Notes: a model not told the origin generated them from the letters alone. A stretch of DNA of 64,000 bases from an uncultured Prevotella sp. (GCA_934254985.1 CAKQMS010000001.1:62001-126000); one strand, 5' to 3'; shown: positions 25,735 through 35,393, numbered from the stretch's first letter. A program made the numbers and translations.

Positions 25735-27591
25735 TTACTCTTCGTAGTCGATTTCATGGTCGAGATTGTCGATGAAGTTGCGGAACACATCTTCTTCTAC
25801 ATCGCCCATAGCAAACTCCTTCTCGGCATCCTTTCTGATTTCAGCAATCCAAGCACGACGAGCTGTGATATAGTCGACATGTATGCGCTCGGCATCAGCA
25901 AGGGTAAGCTCTGTGAGATTATAATAATCGAGTATCATGCGATAGGTCCACGCCCATTGATATTCGCGATAATTATTGTTGATTTCCACAAGGCGGTCGT
26001 TGATGGCTTGGATATCGCCAAGGGTACCATCCTTGATATCGTTGATTATACGCTCTTCCTCAGATGCTGGGAGCAGAAGTCCCGAGAGGTCGTGCCAATC
26101 GCCTACACCTACATCCGAAGTTGGAGGAGTGAGCAGAGGGTCTTTCTTTAGCACACGTTTTAGCACGGCACCCATATAAATTCTCAAAGCTATGTCATAG
26201 TATTTGATACCCTTGCGCAACGACGAGGCGTTGATGACATACTCGTGATAATTATATGTAGAGACATTATCGCCCGAAGCAGAGCGAAGGTTTTCGAGAA
26301 TCTTCTTTCCATTAAGGATTTCGCCTACCGAGAATGGCGATAGCCAATCGAAGTTGACGATGCTCTTCTGCGAACCTATAGGGCGCACATCGCGCTTAGG
26401 CCATTTGCGGATATCGCGATATAGACCAACGGTAGTGATATTGCGACCAGGCACCAAGAACATGGTGTCGCCACCTGCTATGAGATATGAGAATGGCAAG
26501 TTGCGAGTGTTAGGATGGTGCATCAGTTTGCCGAAGCATACTGAGAAGGTTCCGATAGTGGCAGGCATCAGCAGATAGGCTCCGCTGGCTGTCTTTGAGC
26601 CACGTTCCAACACTCCCCAATGCATAGGTCCCATCTTGTAGGCATGGTTTGAGAAGTTGGTGGCAGAACCTGCATTATAGAACGAGAACATACCGCCAAT
26701 GAGCAACGAGCTCTTGTGGTGGCTGGCTGTGAATGGTCCGCAGAAGGCTGCACATGCCTCACCATTACTCATATAAGAGTTGGCAAAGAACAACGAAGCT
26801 GAAGCTGTGAAGCCATTGCTGAGCTGGCAAGCTTCGCCCACAAAGCAATCTTGTATCTTCACACTATTGATGATGCTCGAGCCATCAGAGATGATGGAGT
26901 TTTCGCATATCACGCCTGTACCTATATATACTGATGCGTTAGGCGATGTGAGGATGGTGCAATCGCTAAGACGTGAGGCACCATCTATCTCGCAATCATC
27001 AAAGACTACGGTATTTGTTATCTCTTTGGTGTTTACTATCTTCACTCTGTCGCCAATGACGCCTCGCTCGGGAGCTGTATCAGAAATCTGCTGACGAATA
27101 AGCTGACGTATCTCGCTCTTTAGCTCCTTGTCGGCAAAATGCTTTACCATAAAAGCTGCCAACTGACTATTTAGATCACGGAACAAAACTACATTACCAT
27201 CACCAACCTCGTTGAGAACTGAAATAAGGTTGCCTTCGCCAAAGGTAGCGCCATCTGTGGTTTCGATAGTAGAAACGTTGGCAATATGGCAATCTTCGCC
27301 AATAGTATAGTTGTTGATATAGTTGCCTATTTTCTCTATCAAGCAGTTGTCGCCAATAACTACGTTGCGCAATGTGGCATCATTGATACCAGAATGCTTT
27401 ACGAAGCCTTTGCTCACCTCTACATTTTTCTCGAAAGCACCTATGCGAATGTCGCCATATAGCATCACTCTGTGCATGAAGTTGGGGCGAAAATCTTCTG
27501 CCACCATCACCGAAGTCCAATCCTCCGCCCAACAGTTGTTGGCTTCAAGGATATCTATCTCACGGTCTGTAATGTGTCTGTAGTCGTTCAT
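25735..27591 (-). CDS. DUF4954 family protein, left-handed beta-helix
   Basis: 618 residues, no signal peptide. The first half (about 55-330) is rich in hexapeptide-type strands (NATLRNVVIGDNCLIEKIGNYINNYTIGEDCHIANVST, then CEIDGASRLSDCTIL), giving a left-handed beta-helix as in acyl- and nucleotidyl-sugar transferases. The C-terminal third is helical. The whole length corresponds to the Bacteroidota family DUF4954, whose activity is unknown. Placed 11 nt after hflX and before fumarase in one run. The LbH fold suggests transferase activity, but no substrate can be named. Confidence 0.87.
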   Translation of the reverse strand: MNDYRHITDREIDILEANNCWAEDWTSVMVAEDFRPNFMHRVMLYGDIRIGAFEKNVEVSKGFVKHSGINDATLRNVVIGDNCLIEKIGNYINNYTIGEDCHIANVSTIETTDGATFGEGNLISVLNEVGDGNVVLFRDLNSQLAAFMVKHFADKELKSEIRQLIRQQISDTAPERGVIGDRVKIVNTKEITNTVVFDDCEIDGASRLSDCTILTSPNASVYIGTGVICENSIISDGSSIINSVKIQDCFVGEACQLSNGFTASASLFFANSYMSNGEACAAFCGPFTASHHKSSLLIGGMFSFYNAGSATNFSNHAYKMGPMHWGVLERGSKTASGAYLLMPATIGTFSVCFGKLMHHPNTRNLPFSYLIAGGDTMFLVPGRNITTVGLYRDIRKWPKRDVRPIGSQKSIVNFDWLSPFSVGEILNGKKILENLRSASGDNVSTYNYHEYVINASSLRKGIKYYDIALRIYMGAVLKRVLKKDPLLTPPTSDVGVGDWHDLSGLLLPASEEERIINDIKDGTLGDIQAINDRLVEINNNYREYQWAWTYRMILDYYNLTELTLADAERIHVDYITARRAWIAEIRKDAEKEFAMGDVEEDVFRNFIDNLDHEIDYEE

Positions 27592-27602
27592 TTATTCTAA
27601 GA

Positions 27603-28847
27603 TTAGTCAATAGGATATAAAAAGTCGTTGTATGGATACTTCTGTACATGAAGCTCGCGAACTCTGGTGTAAAGAGTGTTGCGGAGTTCTTCCACATTCA
27701 TCTTCTCGCGTGCAGAGATGAAGATGCAGTTGTCGTTGAGCTTAGCCATCCATGTCTTCTCGAGCTCATCGAGTGTGATATTCTCCTTGGTGGCAGGAGT
27801 AAGGTCGTCGGGCTCTTTTTCAGTCCATGTGTAGTTGTCAATCTTGTTAAACACCATCACCTTAGGCTTGTCGGCACAACCGAGTTCCTTCAGGGTGTTG
27901 TCTACAACGTTTATCTGTTCCTCGAAGTCGGGATGTGAGATATCTACTACATGGAATAGCAAGTCGGCTTCGCGTACCTCGTCGAGTGTAGACTTAAACG
28001 ACTCTACAAGGTCGGTAGGCAACTTGCGGATAAATCCTACGGTATCGGCAAGAAGGAATGGAAGATTGTCGACAACAACCTTGCGCACGGTAGTATCCAA
28101 AGTGGCAAAGAGCTTATTCTCGGCAAACACCTCGCTCTTGGCAAGAAGGTTCATGATGGTTGACTTGCCCACGTTGGTATATCCCACCAATGCCACACGA
28201 ATCATTCTACCACGATTCTTGCGCTGAGTGGCTGTCTGCTTCTCTATTTCTACAAGTCGCTGCTTGAGCAGAGTGATACGCTGAAGGATGATACGGCGGT
28301 CCATCTCAAGTTGGGTTTCACCAGGACCACGCAAGCCCACACTACCCTTTCCACCACCTGAGCCTGAACCACCACCTTGGCGTTCCAAGTGGGTCCACAA
28401 GCGCTGCAAGCGTGGAAGCATATAGCGATATTGCGCAAGTTCCACCTGTGTCTTAGCGTTGGCGGTCTGCGCGCGCATAGCAAAAATGTCGAGGATGAGA
28501 GATGTGCGGTCTAATATCTTTACGCCAAGCTCGGCTTCGATATTTCGTATTTGCTTTGCCGACAACTCATCATCGAAAATTACCATACCAATCTCGCGTT
28601 CGTTGTCTTCCTCGTCTTTGATATATTGCTTTATCTCTTCGAGCTTACCTTTACCTACGTATGTAACCTGGCTTGGTCCGGTAACTCTCTGCGTAAATCG
28701 CTTCACAGTTACCGCACCTGCAGTATCGGCAAGAAACTCTAATTCATCGAGATATTCCTTGGTTTTGGCCTCATCTTGCTCCTTGGTGATAAGTCCAACG
28801 AGTACGGCGGTCTCCGCCTTGGCCTCTGAAATTACGAATTCTTTCAT
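27603..28847 (-). CDS. hflX: ribosome-associated GTPase HflX
   Basis: 414 residues. HflX splits stalled or stressed ribosomes. The N-terminal domain (about 1-165) has the family sequence VIFDDELSAKQIRNIEAELGVKILDRTSLILDIFA, followed by the glycine-rich GGGSGSGGGKGSVGLRGPGETQLE linker region. The G domain carries G1 GYTNVGKS, G3 DTVGFIRKLP and G4 NKID. Promoter is 22-52 nt upstream. First gene of the operon with DUF4954 and fumarase. Confidence 0.96.
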   Translation of the reverse strand: MKEFVISEAKAETAVLVGLITKEQDEAKTKEYLDELEFLADTAGAVTVKRFTQRVTGPSQVTYVGKGKLEEIKQYIKDEEDNEREIGMVIFDDELSAKQIRNIEAELGVKILDRTSLILDIFAMRAQTANAKTQVELAQYRYMLPRLQRLWTHLERQGGGSGSGGGKGSVGLRGPGETQLEMDRRIILQRITLLKQRLVEIEKQTATQRKNRGRMIRVALVGYTNVGKSTIMNLLAKSEVFAENKLFATLDTTVRKVVVDNLPFLLADTVGFIRKLPTDLVESFKSTLDEVREADLLFHVVDISHPDFEEQINVVDNTLKELGCADKPKVMVFNKIDNYTWTEKEPDDLTPATKENITLDELEKTWMAKLNDNCIFISAREKMNVEELRNTLYTRVRELHVQKYPYNDFLYPID

Positions 28848-28868
28848 CTATTATATATAATATGTATG

Positions 28869-28899
28869 CAAAAATAATAAGATTAAGTGGAATAACAAA
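28869..28899 (-). promoter_or_regulatory. promoter of the hflX operon
   Basis: TTTG (28899-28896), 19-nt spacer, TATTTTTG (28876-28869) on the minus strand. The -33 side reads TTTGTTATTCCACT, the same 14 bases as in the REP-like repeat promoters at 52.7 kb. Confidence 0.65.
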
Positions 28900-28982
28900 G
28901 AAAAACGCATATTTTCCATACTTACAACGTTATGTTTACTGTAAACGTTTGCGTGGAAATATCGATAATAATTTGTTATTTA

Positions 28983-29014
28983 TTTGACTTATATCAATAA
29001 ATGCCCTATCTTTG
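28983..29014 (+). promoter_or_regulatory. promoter of a short orphan transcript
   Basis: TTTG (28983-28986), 20-nt spacer, TATCTTTG (29007-29014). A full consensus promoter with no ORF before the terminator 90 nt downstream. Confidence 0.7.
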
Positions 29015-29019
29015 CATCA

Positions 29020-29135
29020 GAATTAAGAAATAAGGATACATTAACTGATTTTCATAAGATCATAACTACATAGAAAACACAAACTGCTGAAACATTCAAA
29101 GGAAAAAGTCCCGATGCGATATCGGGACTTTTTTG
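29020..29135 (+). ncRNA. candidate small RNA of about 115 nt
   Basis: A consensus promoter (28983-29014) points at an ATG-free stretch that ends in a textbook terminator: AAAAAGTCCCGAT (29103-29115), 5-nt loop, complement at 29121-29133, then a T run. The next gene, a TonB receptor, has its own -7 box after the terminator. Either a free small RNA or an attenuated leader of the receptor gene. Confidence 0.55.
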
Positions 29136-29168
29136 CGTTTATATATACAAAGTTCCAATATTTTTTAA

Positions 29169-29176
29169 TACCTTTG
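29169..29176 (+). promoter_or_regulatory. -7 box before the second TonB receptor
   Basis: TACCTTTG, 27 nt before the receptor ATG and downstream of the terminator at 29103-29135. No clear TTTG at -33. Confidence 0.45.
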
Positions 29177-29202
29177 CAGCCGTTTTAACCAAAAACACAT
29201 TT

Positions 29203-31230
29203 ATGAACAAACAAATTTTTAACAAGCGCTCACCTATCCTGTTCAAGCATTTTACCAGGAAAGGCTATGCCCTCTTCTCGTGCATCGGACGTGAAGTGTT
29301 GGTAGGAACGCTGAGCATCGCTACTTTGACTTACGCCAAAGCAGACGGCATCAGCACACGTACCGACTTCGCTGCCGACTCTCTTAGTCGCGAAGAGGTA
29401 AAGCTCGACGAAGTTATCGTCACAGGTTCTCGAGCGCCGCTGACTCAGCTGCAGTCAGCAAAGATCGTTGAGGTAATCACTCGCGACGATATTCATCGTG
29501 CGCAGGCTACAACCATCAACGACATTTTGAAATTAGCTACTGGCGTGGATGTTCGTCAGCGCGGTGGCTTTGGTGTACAGACGGACATCTCTATCAATGG
29601 CGGTACGTTCGACCAGATTACCATTCTTCTTAATGGGGTTGACATTTCCAACCCTCAGACTGGTCACAATGCTGCAGACTTCCCAGTTTCGTTACAAGAC
29701 ATCGAACGCATAGAGGTACTCGAAGGTGCTTCAGCAAGGGTGTTTGGCTCGCAGGCTTTCAATGGTGCTATCAACATCGTGACGAAGCAGGCTGAGAATA
29801 CTGGTGTGCGCATTAGCACAGAGGCAGGAAGCTTCGGCACATGGGGCGCAAATGGTAGTTTGTCGTTCTGCAACAAGAACTTCGGGTCTACACTCAGCGG
29901 TGGCTATCAGCAAAGTGATGGCGGCACCGAGAATAGCGACTTCAAGAAGCGACAGTTGTATTGGCAGGGCGGCTTAGGCAAGGAAGGTGCAAAACTGAAT
30001 TGGCAGGCAGGATTGATTTCTAAAGATTATGGTGCCAGCACTTTCTATAGCGCACGTTTCAATAATCAATATGAGACTACTCGTAGATATATAGCTTCGA
30101 TAAGTGGCGAGCTGAAGCCTATTGCAGGTTCTTCGTTGACTTTGGCTCCTACGGTATATGGTCATCGCAACTACGACCACTACCAGCTGACACGCCATAA
30201 GACAGGTGCAAGCAATGGCGAAAACTATCACAGACTCGACGTCTATGGCGGTTCGCTTAATATCTATTTCTCGTCTATCTTAGGAAAGACAGCCCTTGGT
30301 GCAGACTTGCGACGCGAAAAGATATATAGTACTGCCTACGGAGATATGCTCGACGAGTCGGAATATAAAGATATTCATGGCTCAGACAGAAAGTATACAA
30401 GAATGGGCAAACGTACCACTTCAAACTTCTTCATCGAGCACAACGTTATCCTTGGTGGCTTCACCCTTTCGGCAGGTTTGCTTGCCAACAAGAATACTGG
30501 TATCGATAGCGACTATAAACTATATCCTGGTATCGACCTCAGCTATCGTCTTTCGGAAAACTGGAAGTTGTTTGCATCTTGGAACAAGGCGTTGCGTGTA
30601 CCTACTTACACCGACCTTTACACCAGCAACTCAGTACAGCAAGGCGACTTGAACCTGAAGCCTGAGAAGAATTCTACATTCAAGGTTGGTAGCCAATATC
30701 GTAGTGAATGGTTGGATGCTAATTTGTCGGCTTTCTATAGCAAAGGTACAGACATGATTGACTGGGTATACGAAACCCAAGAGTCTACAAAATATCATGC
30801 ACTAAATATTGGTGAGCTCAACAACATGGGATTCTCTGTAGAGACTACCATTAAGCTCAACAATCTGTTGCCTACTACTCCTCTTGAGCGATTGAAATTG
30901 GGCTATGCTTATATCGACCAAGATCACAAGACCGACCGTCAGATCTTTAAGTCGCTCTATGCTTTGGAGTATCTGCGCCATAAGTTTACATGCACCCTCG
31001 ACCATCGCATTTGGCGACAGTTGCATGCAAGCTGGAGCCTAAGATGGCAGCAGCGCATGAATGGTTATCATCCATACACCAAGCTTGATGGTAAAATCAT
31101 GTGGGATGCCAACTCATATAATATATATGTAATGGCAGACAACATCACTTGCCACAGATACTACGACCTCGGAGGCGTAAAGCAACCAGGAATGTGGGTA
31201 ATGGCAGGATTGACCATCAAAATCCAATAA
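29203..31230 (+). CDS. TonB-dependent receptor, BtuB-like, with extended N-terminal signal
   Basis: 675 residues. The plug (about 68-190: VKLDEVIVTGSRAP, VEVITRDDI, TINDILKLATGVDVRQRGGFGVQTDISINGG, IERIEVLEGASARVFGSQAFNGAINIVTK) is of the BtuB/cobalamin-receptor kind, followed by a beta-barrel. The ligand is not shown by the sequence. The N-terminus is long: about 22 polar residues precede the hydrophobic stretch VLVGTLSIATLTYAKA, with RKGYALFSCIGREV in between, a pattern I have seen in other Bacteroidales receptors. No cobalamin riboswitch precedes it. Monocistronic; ends at a bidirectional-looking hairpin before dnaA. Confidence 0.9.
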   Translation: MNKQIFNKRSPILFKHFTRKGYALFSCIGREVLVGTLSIATLTYAKADGISTRTDFAADSLSREEVKLDEVIVTGSRAPLTQLQSAKIVEVITRDDIHRAQATTINDILKLATGVDVRQRGGFGVQTDISINGGTFDQITILLNGVDISNPQTGHNAADFPVSLQDIERIEVLEGASARVFGSQAFNGAINIVTKQAENTGVRISTEAGSFGTWGANGSLSFCNKNFGSTLSGGYQQSDGGTENSDFKKRQLYWQGGLGKEGAKLNWQAGLISKDYGASTFYSARFNNQYETTRRYIASISGELKPIAGSSLTLAPTVYGHRNYDHYQLTRHKTGASNGENYHRLDVYGGSLNIYFSSILGKTALGADLRREKIYSTAYGDMLDESEYKDIHGSDRKYTRMGKRTTSNFFIEHNVILGGFTLSAGLLANKNTGIDSDYKLYPGIDLSYRLSENWKLFASWNKALRVPTYTDLYTSNSVQQGDLNLKPEKNSTFKVGSQYRSEWLDANLSAFYSKGTDMIDWVYETQESTKYHALNIGELNNMGFSVETTIKLNNLLPTTPLERLKLGYAYIDQDHKTDRQIFKSLYALEYLRHKFTCTLDHRIWRQLHASWSLRWQQRMNGYHPYTKLDGKIMWDANSYNIYVMADNITCHRYYDLGGVKQPGMWVMAGLTIKIQ

Positions 31231-31257
31231 CAGTTTTTTACAACACAATAAATATAA

Positions 31258-31289
31258 AGCCTCGCCTGATAGAAATATCCGGCGAGGCT
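31258..31289. terminator. hairpin between the TonB receptor and dnaA
   Basis: AGCCTCGCC (31258-31266) pairs with GGCGAGGCT (31281-31289). GC-rich 9-bp stem with a weak U tract on either side, placed between convergent genes. Confidence 0.6.
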
Positions 31290-31326
31290 AATTTGTTATA
31301 GCTATTTAAAACGCGAAAATACGCAA

Positions 31327-32730
31327 TTATGCTTTTATCTTGAATGAGTTTTCAAGGCTTTGGATTTCTGCCAAGAACTCTTTATCTACCTTCAAGCGAT
31401 TTTCCACCTGGGTGCAACTGTGGATAACGGTAGAGTGGTCGCGATTACCCACGAGCTTACCTATGCGGCTTGCTGGCATCTTGGTGTATTTCTGAGCAAG
31501 ATACATCGAAACCTGACGAGCAACTACAAAGTCGCGCTTACGACTCTTACCGCCAACGGCTGATGGCGACACATTGAAGTGGTTGCATACAGTCTCGATA
31601 ATCTCGTCGACAGTAAGTGGCTTGTCGTCAATCTTAACAGCTCGCTTAATCACTCTCTCCGCCAATCGCATATCGATATTGCTATTATATACAATAGAAT
31701 ATGCCATAAGCGAATTGATAACACCCTGCAAATCTCTTACGCTACCATTAGCAGTCTGCGAGATAAACTCGATGACATCGCGTGGAATATGTAAACCATC
31801 CTTGCGAATCTTGTTTTCAAGAATGTCTACACATAGCTGGGTGTTAGGCTTTTCGAGCTCTGCTATCAAACCACAAGAGAAACGGGTGAGCAAACGCTCA
31901 GGCATACCCTTTAGGTCGACAGGAGGACGGTCGGAAGCCAATATTATTCGCTTACCATTACGGAACAGGTGGTCGAAGATATGGAAGAAAGTGTCCTGAG
32001 TCTTTGGTGCACTAATCCATTCCTGAATATCGTCGACAATAAGCATATCGATGGTCTGATAGAAGCGAATGAAATCGTTGGTAGAATTCTGCAACACCGC
32101 ATTGGTATACTGCACCTGAAACAATCTTGCGCTGATATACAACACACGTTTCTGAGGATACAGCTGCTTAGTGCGCAAACCAATGGCGTTGACAAGATGA
32201 GTCTTGCCACAACCCGAAGGTCCATAGATGAACATAGGGTTGAATTGTGTGGTATTAGGATGCTCGGCTATAGACTGACCTACCGAACGTGGCAACTTAT
32301 TGCTGGCACCTTCTATATAATTGGCAAAAGAGAGGTGAGGGTTCAGTTGTGGGTCAATCTGCTGAGGTTGTGCAGCATCAAGCGGAGTTGGCGACTGATT
32401 TGCTCTGGTGCGTGGTTTCTGCTCAATATCTGCAGGGTCAGACTCTATATCTTGTGATAGTTTATGTTCCTTATCTGTAACGACACGATAATTCAGACGT
32501 ATACCTTCGCAGAATGTGCGATGCAACACCTTTATAAGCAAATCTACATAGTTCTCCTCCAGGTACTCATACACAAATGGGCTGGGCACCTGTACCAACA
32601 AAGTCTTCTTCGCATCGTCGAACGATTCGAAGACTATTGGTCTAAACCATGTATCGTATTGCTGTTGGCTAACGTTCTCGCGAATGAGCGCAAGAGCATT
32701 GTCCCAACGAGCATCAGGACTTGCTTTCAT
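31327..32730 (-). CDS. dnaA: chromosomal replication initiator DnaA
   Basis: 467 residues. Domain I (about 1-90), a short Pro/Gln-rich domain II (about 95-130), the AAA+ domain III with Walker A GPSGCGKT (170-177) and Walker B MLIVDDIQ, and a C-terminal helix-turn-helix domain IV with the DnaA signature (KLVGNRDHSTVIHSC). Binds DnaA boxes at oriC and loads the helicase. Single gene on the minus strand; its promoter is about 60 nt upstream. Neither dnaN nor recF is adjacent, which is normal in Bacteroidota. Confidence 0.97.
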   Translation of the reverse strand: MKASPDARWDNALALIRENVSQQQYDTWFRPIVFESFDDAKKTLLVQVPSPFVYEYLEENYVDLLIKVLHRTFCEGIRLNYRVVTDKEHKLSQDIESDPADIEQKPRTRANQSPTPLDAAQPQQIDPQLNPHLSFANYIEGASNKLPRSVGQSIAEHPNTTQFNPMFIYGPSGCGKTHLVNAIGLRTKQLYPQKRVLYISARLFQVQYTNAVLQNSTNDFIRFYQTIDMLIVDDIQEWISAPKTQDTFFHIFDHLFRNGKRIILASDRPPVDLKGMPERLLTRFSCGLIAELEKPNTQLCVDILENKIRKDGLHIPRDVIEFISQTANGSVRDLQGVINSLMAYSIVYNSNIDMRLAERVIKRAVKIDDKPLTVDEIIETVCNHFNVSPSAVGGKSRKRDFVVARQVSMYLAQKYTKMPASRIGKLVGNRDHSTVIHSCTQVENRLKVDKEFLAEIQSLENSFKIKA

Positions 32731-33110
32731 CTATAGAGTTTAGTATTATTATGATGTCGTCAAAAGACTAATTCACACTTTTCAGTCTGCAAATGTACCA
32801 CTATTTTTCCAAATAAACAAATATATCAAAAGTGCACCTCATAGTATAAACACCTCGTAAATGGTTATAACTGTGGACTTTAGCATCGTTTTCGCACACA
32901 TAAAGTGTTATTTAGCCTACTATTTCACTTAACCTTCTGATAATTAAAGCTTTAAGCTACACAAAGTTCACAATCTTAAAAGATAGTGAAACATTATGCT
33001 TTTCGATGTAATCTCTTTATTATAAGGAGTGTTTCAAAACAATTAAAACTTGTGAAACATTACGGCTTTATATTTAGACAAAATTTAATTAAGGAGTTAT
33101 TCTGATGCTT
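32731..33110. other. AT-rich noncoding region upstream of dnaA
   Basis: About 380 nt without an ORF between dnaA and the MCE gene. It holds the dnaA promoter and a 10-nt direct repeat GTGAAACATT (near 32986 and 33052) with an inverted GTTTCA between. I find no cluster of TTATCCACA-type DnaA boxes, so an oriC call is not supported. Confidence 0.4.
32790..32821 (-). promoter_or_regulatory. dnaA promoter
   Basis: TTTG (32821-32818), 20-nt spacer, TACATTTG (32797-32790) on the minus strand, 60 nt before the dnaA ATG. Confidence 0.65.
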
Positions 33111-33146
33111 AAGAATAAAAGGAGTTAGAGAATCTCTAACTCCTTT
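33111..33146 (-). terminator. terminator of the amidase-MCE transcript
   Basis: Perfect 13-bp stem AAAGGAGTTAGAG/CTCTAACTCCTTT (33118-33130 with 33134-33146), 3-nt loop; TTTTATTC follows on the minus strand. Confidence 0.8.
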
Positions 33147-33179
33147 AACTTCTAAATTTAACTTCTAAATAAGCTATAC

Positions 33180-34082
33180 TTATTTATCTTTTCTGCCAAA
33201 TACCGAAAAGTGAACATATCTCTTTGGATGTGCCTTAAGGTCTATGAGGAGAGAGTCGGCACTACCCATAGTAGATGTGAGATTGTGATAGAGCGAAGGA
33301 TCGTTTATCAAGAGTCCCAACGAACCATCCTTGCTGTTCAGCTTATCGGTTACAGTCTGCACATTGTCGAGAGTCTGATTAACCTTAGCCATAGTTCCTG
33401 CAACATCTACAGCAGCAAGGTTTGCTGTGAGAGTTTCAGTATTGTCAAGCACATTGTTTGCCTTGTTCATCATGGTAGGCATATTCTTGTTCAAACCTGC
33501 CATCATGGTGTTGAGTTCCTTAGTTGTAACGGTAAGGTTTGATGTTATAGTCTGCACATTAGCCATAGACTGTCGGATTGCAGGATCAGCAAGTATGGCA
33601 TTGAGGCTCGACATAATAGAATCGAGCTTAGGCAACATCTTTTCTACAGCAGGAATCATAGCCTGAAGCTTTCCCATAGCACCTTCGTTGATAGCTCCCT
33701 GAATGGTATCACCAGGCATAACACGCTCACGAGGGTTGTTGGCAAGCAGAAGGTTCATCTTTACATTTCCCATAAGGTCGGTAACGATCTCTGCAGAACT
33801 ACCCTTAGGAATACGAAGATTGTTGTCTACATCAAAGCCTACCACTACGTCGCCATTATTAGCATAGTCGTATTTAATGGTCTTCACAACTCCTATCTTA
33901 TATCCATCTGCAAAGATAGGATTCGAAGCCGACAGTCCGCTAATATCCTTAAACTTCACATAGTAGGTATGGTCGGTAGAAAATACAGACATACCCTTGA
34001 GAAAGTTCATTCCAAAGAACAATACTATTATACCTGCTATAGCCACAAGAGCTATACGTACTTCCTTAGTAAAAAATTTCAT
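33180..34082 (-). CDS. MCE/MlaD domain protein
   Basis: 300 residues. One N-terminal membrane anchor (IALVAIAGIIVLFFGMNFL), then an MCE domain (about 38-115: YYVKFKDISGLSASNPIFADGYKIGVVKTI) and a helical tail with repeated TL/NV-type segments. MlaD-like proteins form hexameric lipid-transfer rings between inner and outer membranes. The ATG at 34082 was chosen because it follows the amidase TGA by one base; a longer in-frame start at 34124 would lie inside the amidase. Usual MlaE and MlaF partners are not adjacent. Confidence 0.9.
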   Translation of the reverse strand: MKFFTKEVRIALVAIAGIIVLFFGMNFLKGMSVFSTDHTYYVKFKDISGLSASNPIFADGYKIGVVKTIKYDYANNGDVVVGFDVDNNLRIPKGSSAEIVTDLMGNVKMNLLLANNPRERVMPGDTIQGAINEGAMGKLQAMIPAVEKMLPKLDSIMSSLNAILADPAIRQSMANVQTITSNLTVTTKELNTMMAGLNKNMPTMMNKANNVLDNTETLTANLAAVDVAGTMAKVNQTLDNVQTVTDKLNSKDGSLGLLINDPSLYHNLTSTMGSADSLLIDLKAHPKRYVHFSVFGRKDK

Positions 34083-34083
34083 G

Positions 34084-35376
34084 TCACCTATTGTTTTTAA
34101 ATTCTCGTATCGCCTCGTTGACATTCATCTTTGCTCCATTCTTGAAAGCTATTATGAAAGCTTCGGGGAACTTATCCAATATTTGTTTTCTTAATCTGTA
34201 AATCTCGTTATAGTTTGCCGACTCGCCAACAGTATATTTGCAATATCCTGCTTCTTGATAGAAGTCATAGTCGGTAAGTCCTTTCAGATGTGGGTCGCCA
34301 TTCTTTAGCTTTCTGCTTGATACCAGAATCTGAACTTTGAATACAGGCTTGTCGGCAGCAACAGCAATCTTTGGCGCAGCCTTCACCACTCTACGTTCTG
34401 GTCTCACCACCTGTGGTTCTACCTTATTATTACCGTTATTCTCCTCCTTAGTAGCTACATTCTGCACCTTTGAAGCAGAATCTTGCTTATGTAGCACGAT
34501 GTTTTCATCATCAACCTTTGATTTGCCACGTTTTTTAGCTTTTGGAGCAGGAGTATCTTCCAACACCTGGTCAGGAGTGCGATAAGGCACATTCACTATC
34601 TTGTCGTATCTGCCTCTGTATGCATTAAAAGCATTCATGATTCCACGACTATATAATGCCACAGATTCAGGATTGTTGAGGAAACGTTCCTCATCGGCAG
34701 TAGAGATAAAGCCAAGTTCTATCAAGCATCCAGGCATCGACGAGAGTCGGAGCACAGCAAGATTGGCTTGATGAGCTCCACCATCTATTCTACCTGTTGC
34801 AGCACACACATTTCGCTGAAGCAATTTTGCGAGGTTCACACTCTGCTCCATATTTCTGTCCTGCACAAACTCAAACATAATATTGCTCTCTGGCGAATCA
34901 GGGTCGAATCCCTGATAGCTCTGCTTATAGTTGTCCTCAAGCAATATCACGGAGTTCTCACGCTTTGCCACCTCAAGGTTTGTAGATATTCCGTTGCCGC
35001 TACTACCCTTTCCCAAGGTGTAAGTCTGAAAGCCGCGAGCTATCTTTCTGCCAGGCATAGCATTGATGTGTATAGACATAAAGAGGTCGGCCTTAGCACG
35101 ATTGGCGATGGCAGCACGCTCCTTCAACTCCACAAACACATCTGTCTTGCGAGTATATATCACTCTCACATCTGGGCATTCTCTTTCTACCAGTTTGCCA
35201 AAAGCAAGAGCATACTTCAATGTAAGGTCTTTTTCTTTCGATATTGCACCACATGCTCCATCATCTCTGCCACCATGACCAGCATCGATGACGAGAGTGA
35301 ACGACTTGTTAGCAGCATTTACTACTACTGCAAATACCAACAGCAAGATGGTACAGAATAGACTTTTCTTACACAT
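34084..35376 (-). CDS. N-acetylmuramoyl-L-alanine amidase (Amidase_3)
   Basis: 430 residues with a signal peptide (ending VNA, about 21). The zinc amidase domain spans about 26-255: VIDAGHGGRDDGACG (first Zn histidine), KEKDLTLKYA (Zn glutamate), FMSIHINA (second histidine) and the catalytic Glu in CLIELGFIS. It cleaves the peptide from MurNAc in the periplasm. After a Lys-rich linker the C-terminus (about 345-430) looks like a SPOR-type module (KVQILVSSRKLKNGDPHLKGL...YCKYTVGESANYNEI). Translationally coupled to the downstream MCE gene. Confidence 0.92.
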   Translation of the reverse strand: MCKKSLFCTILLLVFAVVVNAANKSFTLVIDAGHGGRDDGACGAISKEKDLTLKYALAFGKLVERECPDVRVIYTRKTDVFVELKERAAIANRAKADLFMSIHINAMPGRKIARGFQTYTLGKGSSGNGISTNLEVAKRENSVILLEDNYKQSYQGFDPDSPESNIMFEFVQDRNMEQSVNLAKLLQRNVCAATGRIDGGAHQANLAVLRLSSMPGCLIELGFISTADEERFLNNPESVALYSRGIMNAFNAYRGRYDKIVNVPYRTPDQVLEDTPAPKAKKRGKSKVDDENIVLHKQDSASKVQNVATKEENNGNNKVEPQVVRPERRVVKAAPKIAVAADKPVFKVQILVSSRKLKNGDPHLKGLTDYDFYQEAGYCKYTVGESANYNEIYRLRKQILDKFPEAFIIAFKNGAKMNVNEAIREFKNNR

Positions 35377-35393
35377 TATATTATAATATTTTG

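Noticed and set aside
28900..29200. Cobalamin riboswitch before the BtuB-like receptor
   Set aside because: No B12-box-like conserved blocks; the interval is explained by a promoter, a short RNA and a terminator.
32731..33180. Replication origin next to dnaA
   Set aside because: AT-rich but without a cluster of DnaA boxes; gene orientation around it shows no clear switch.
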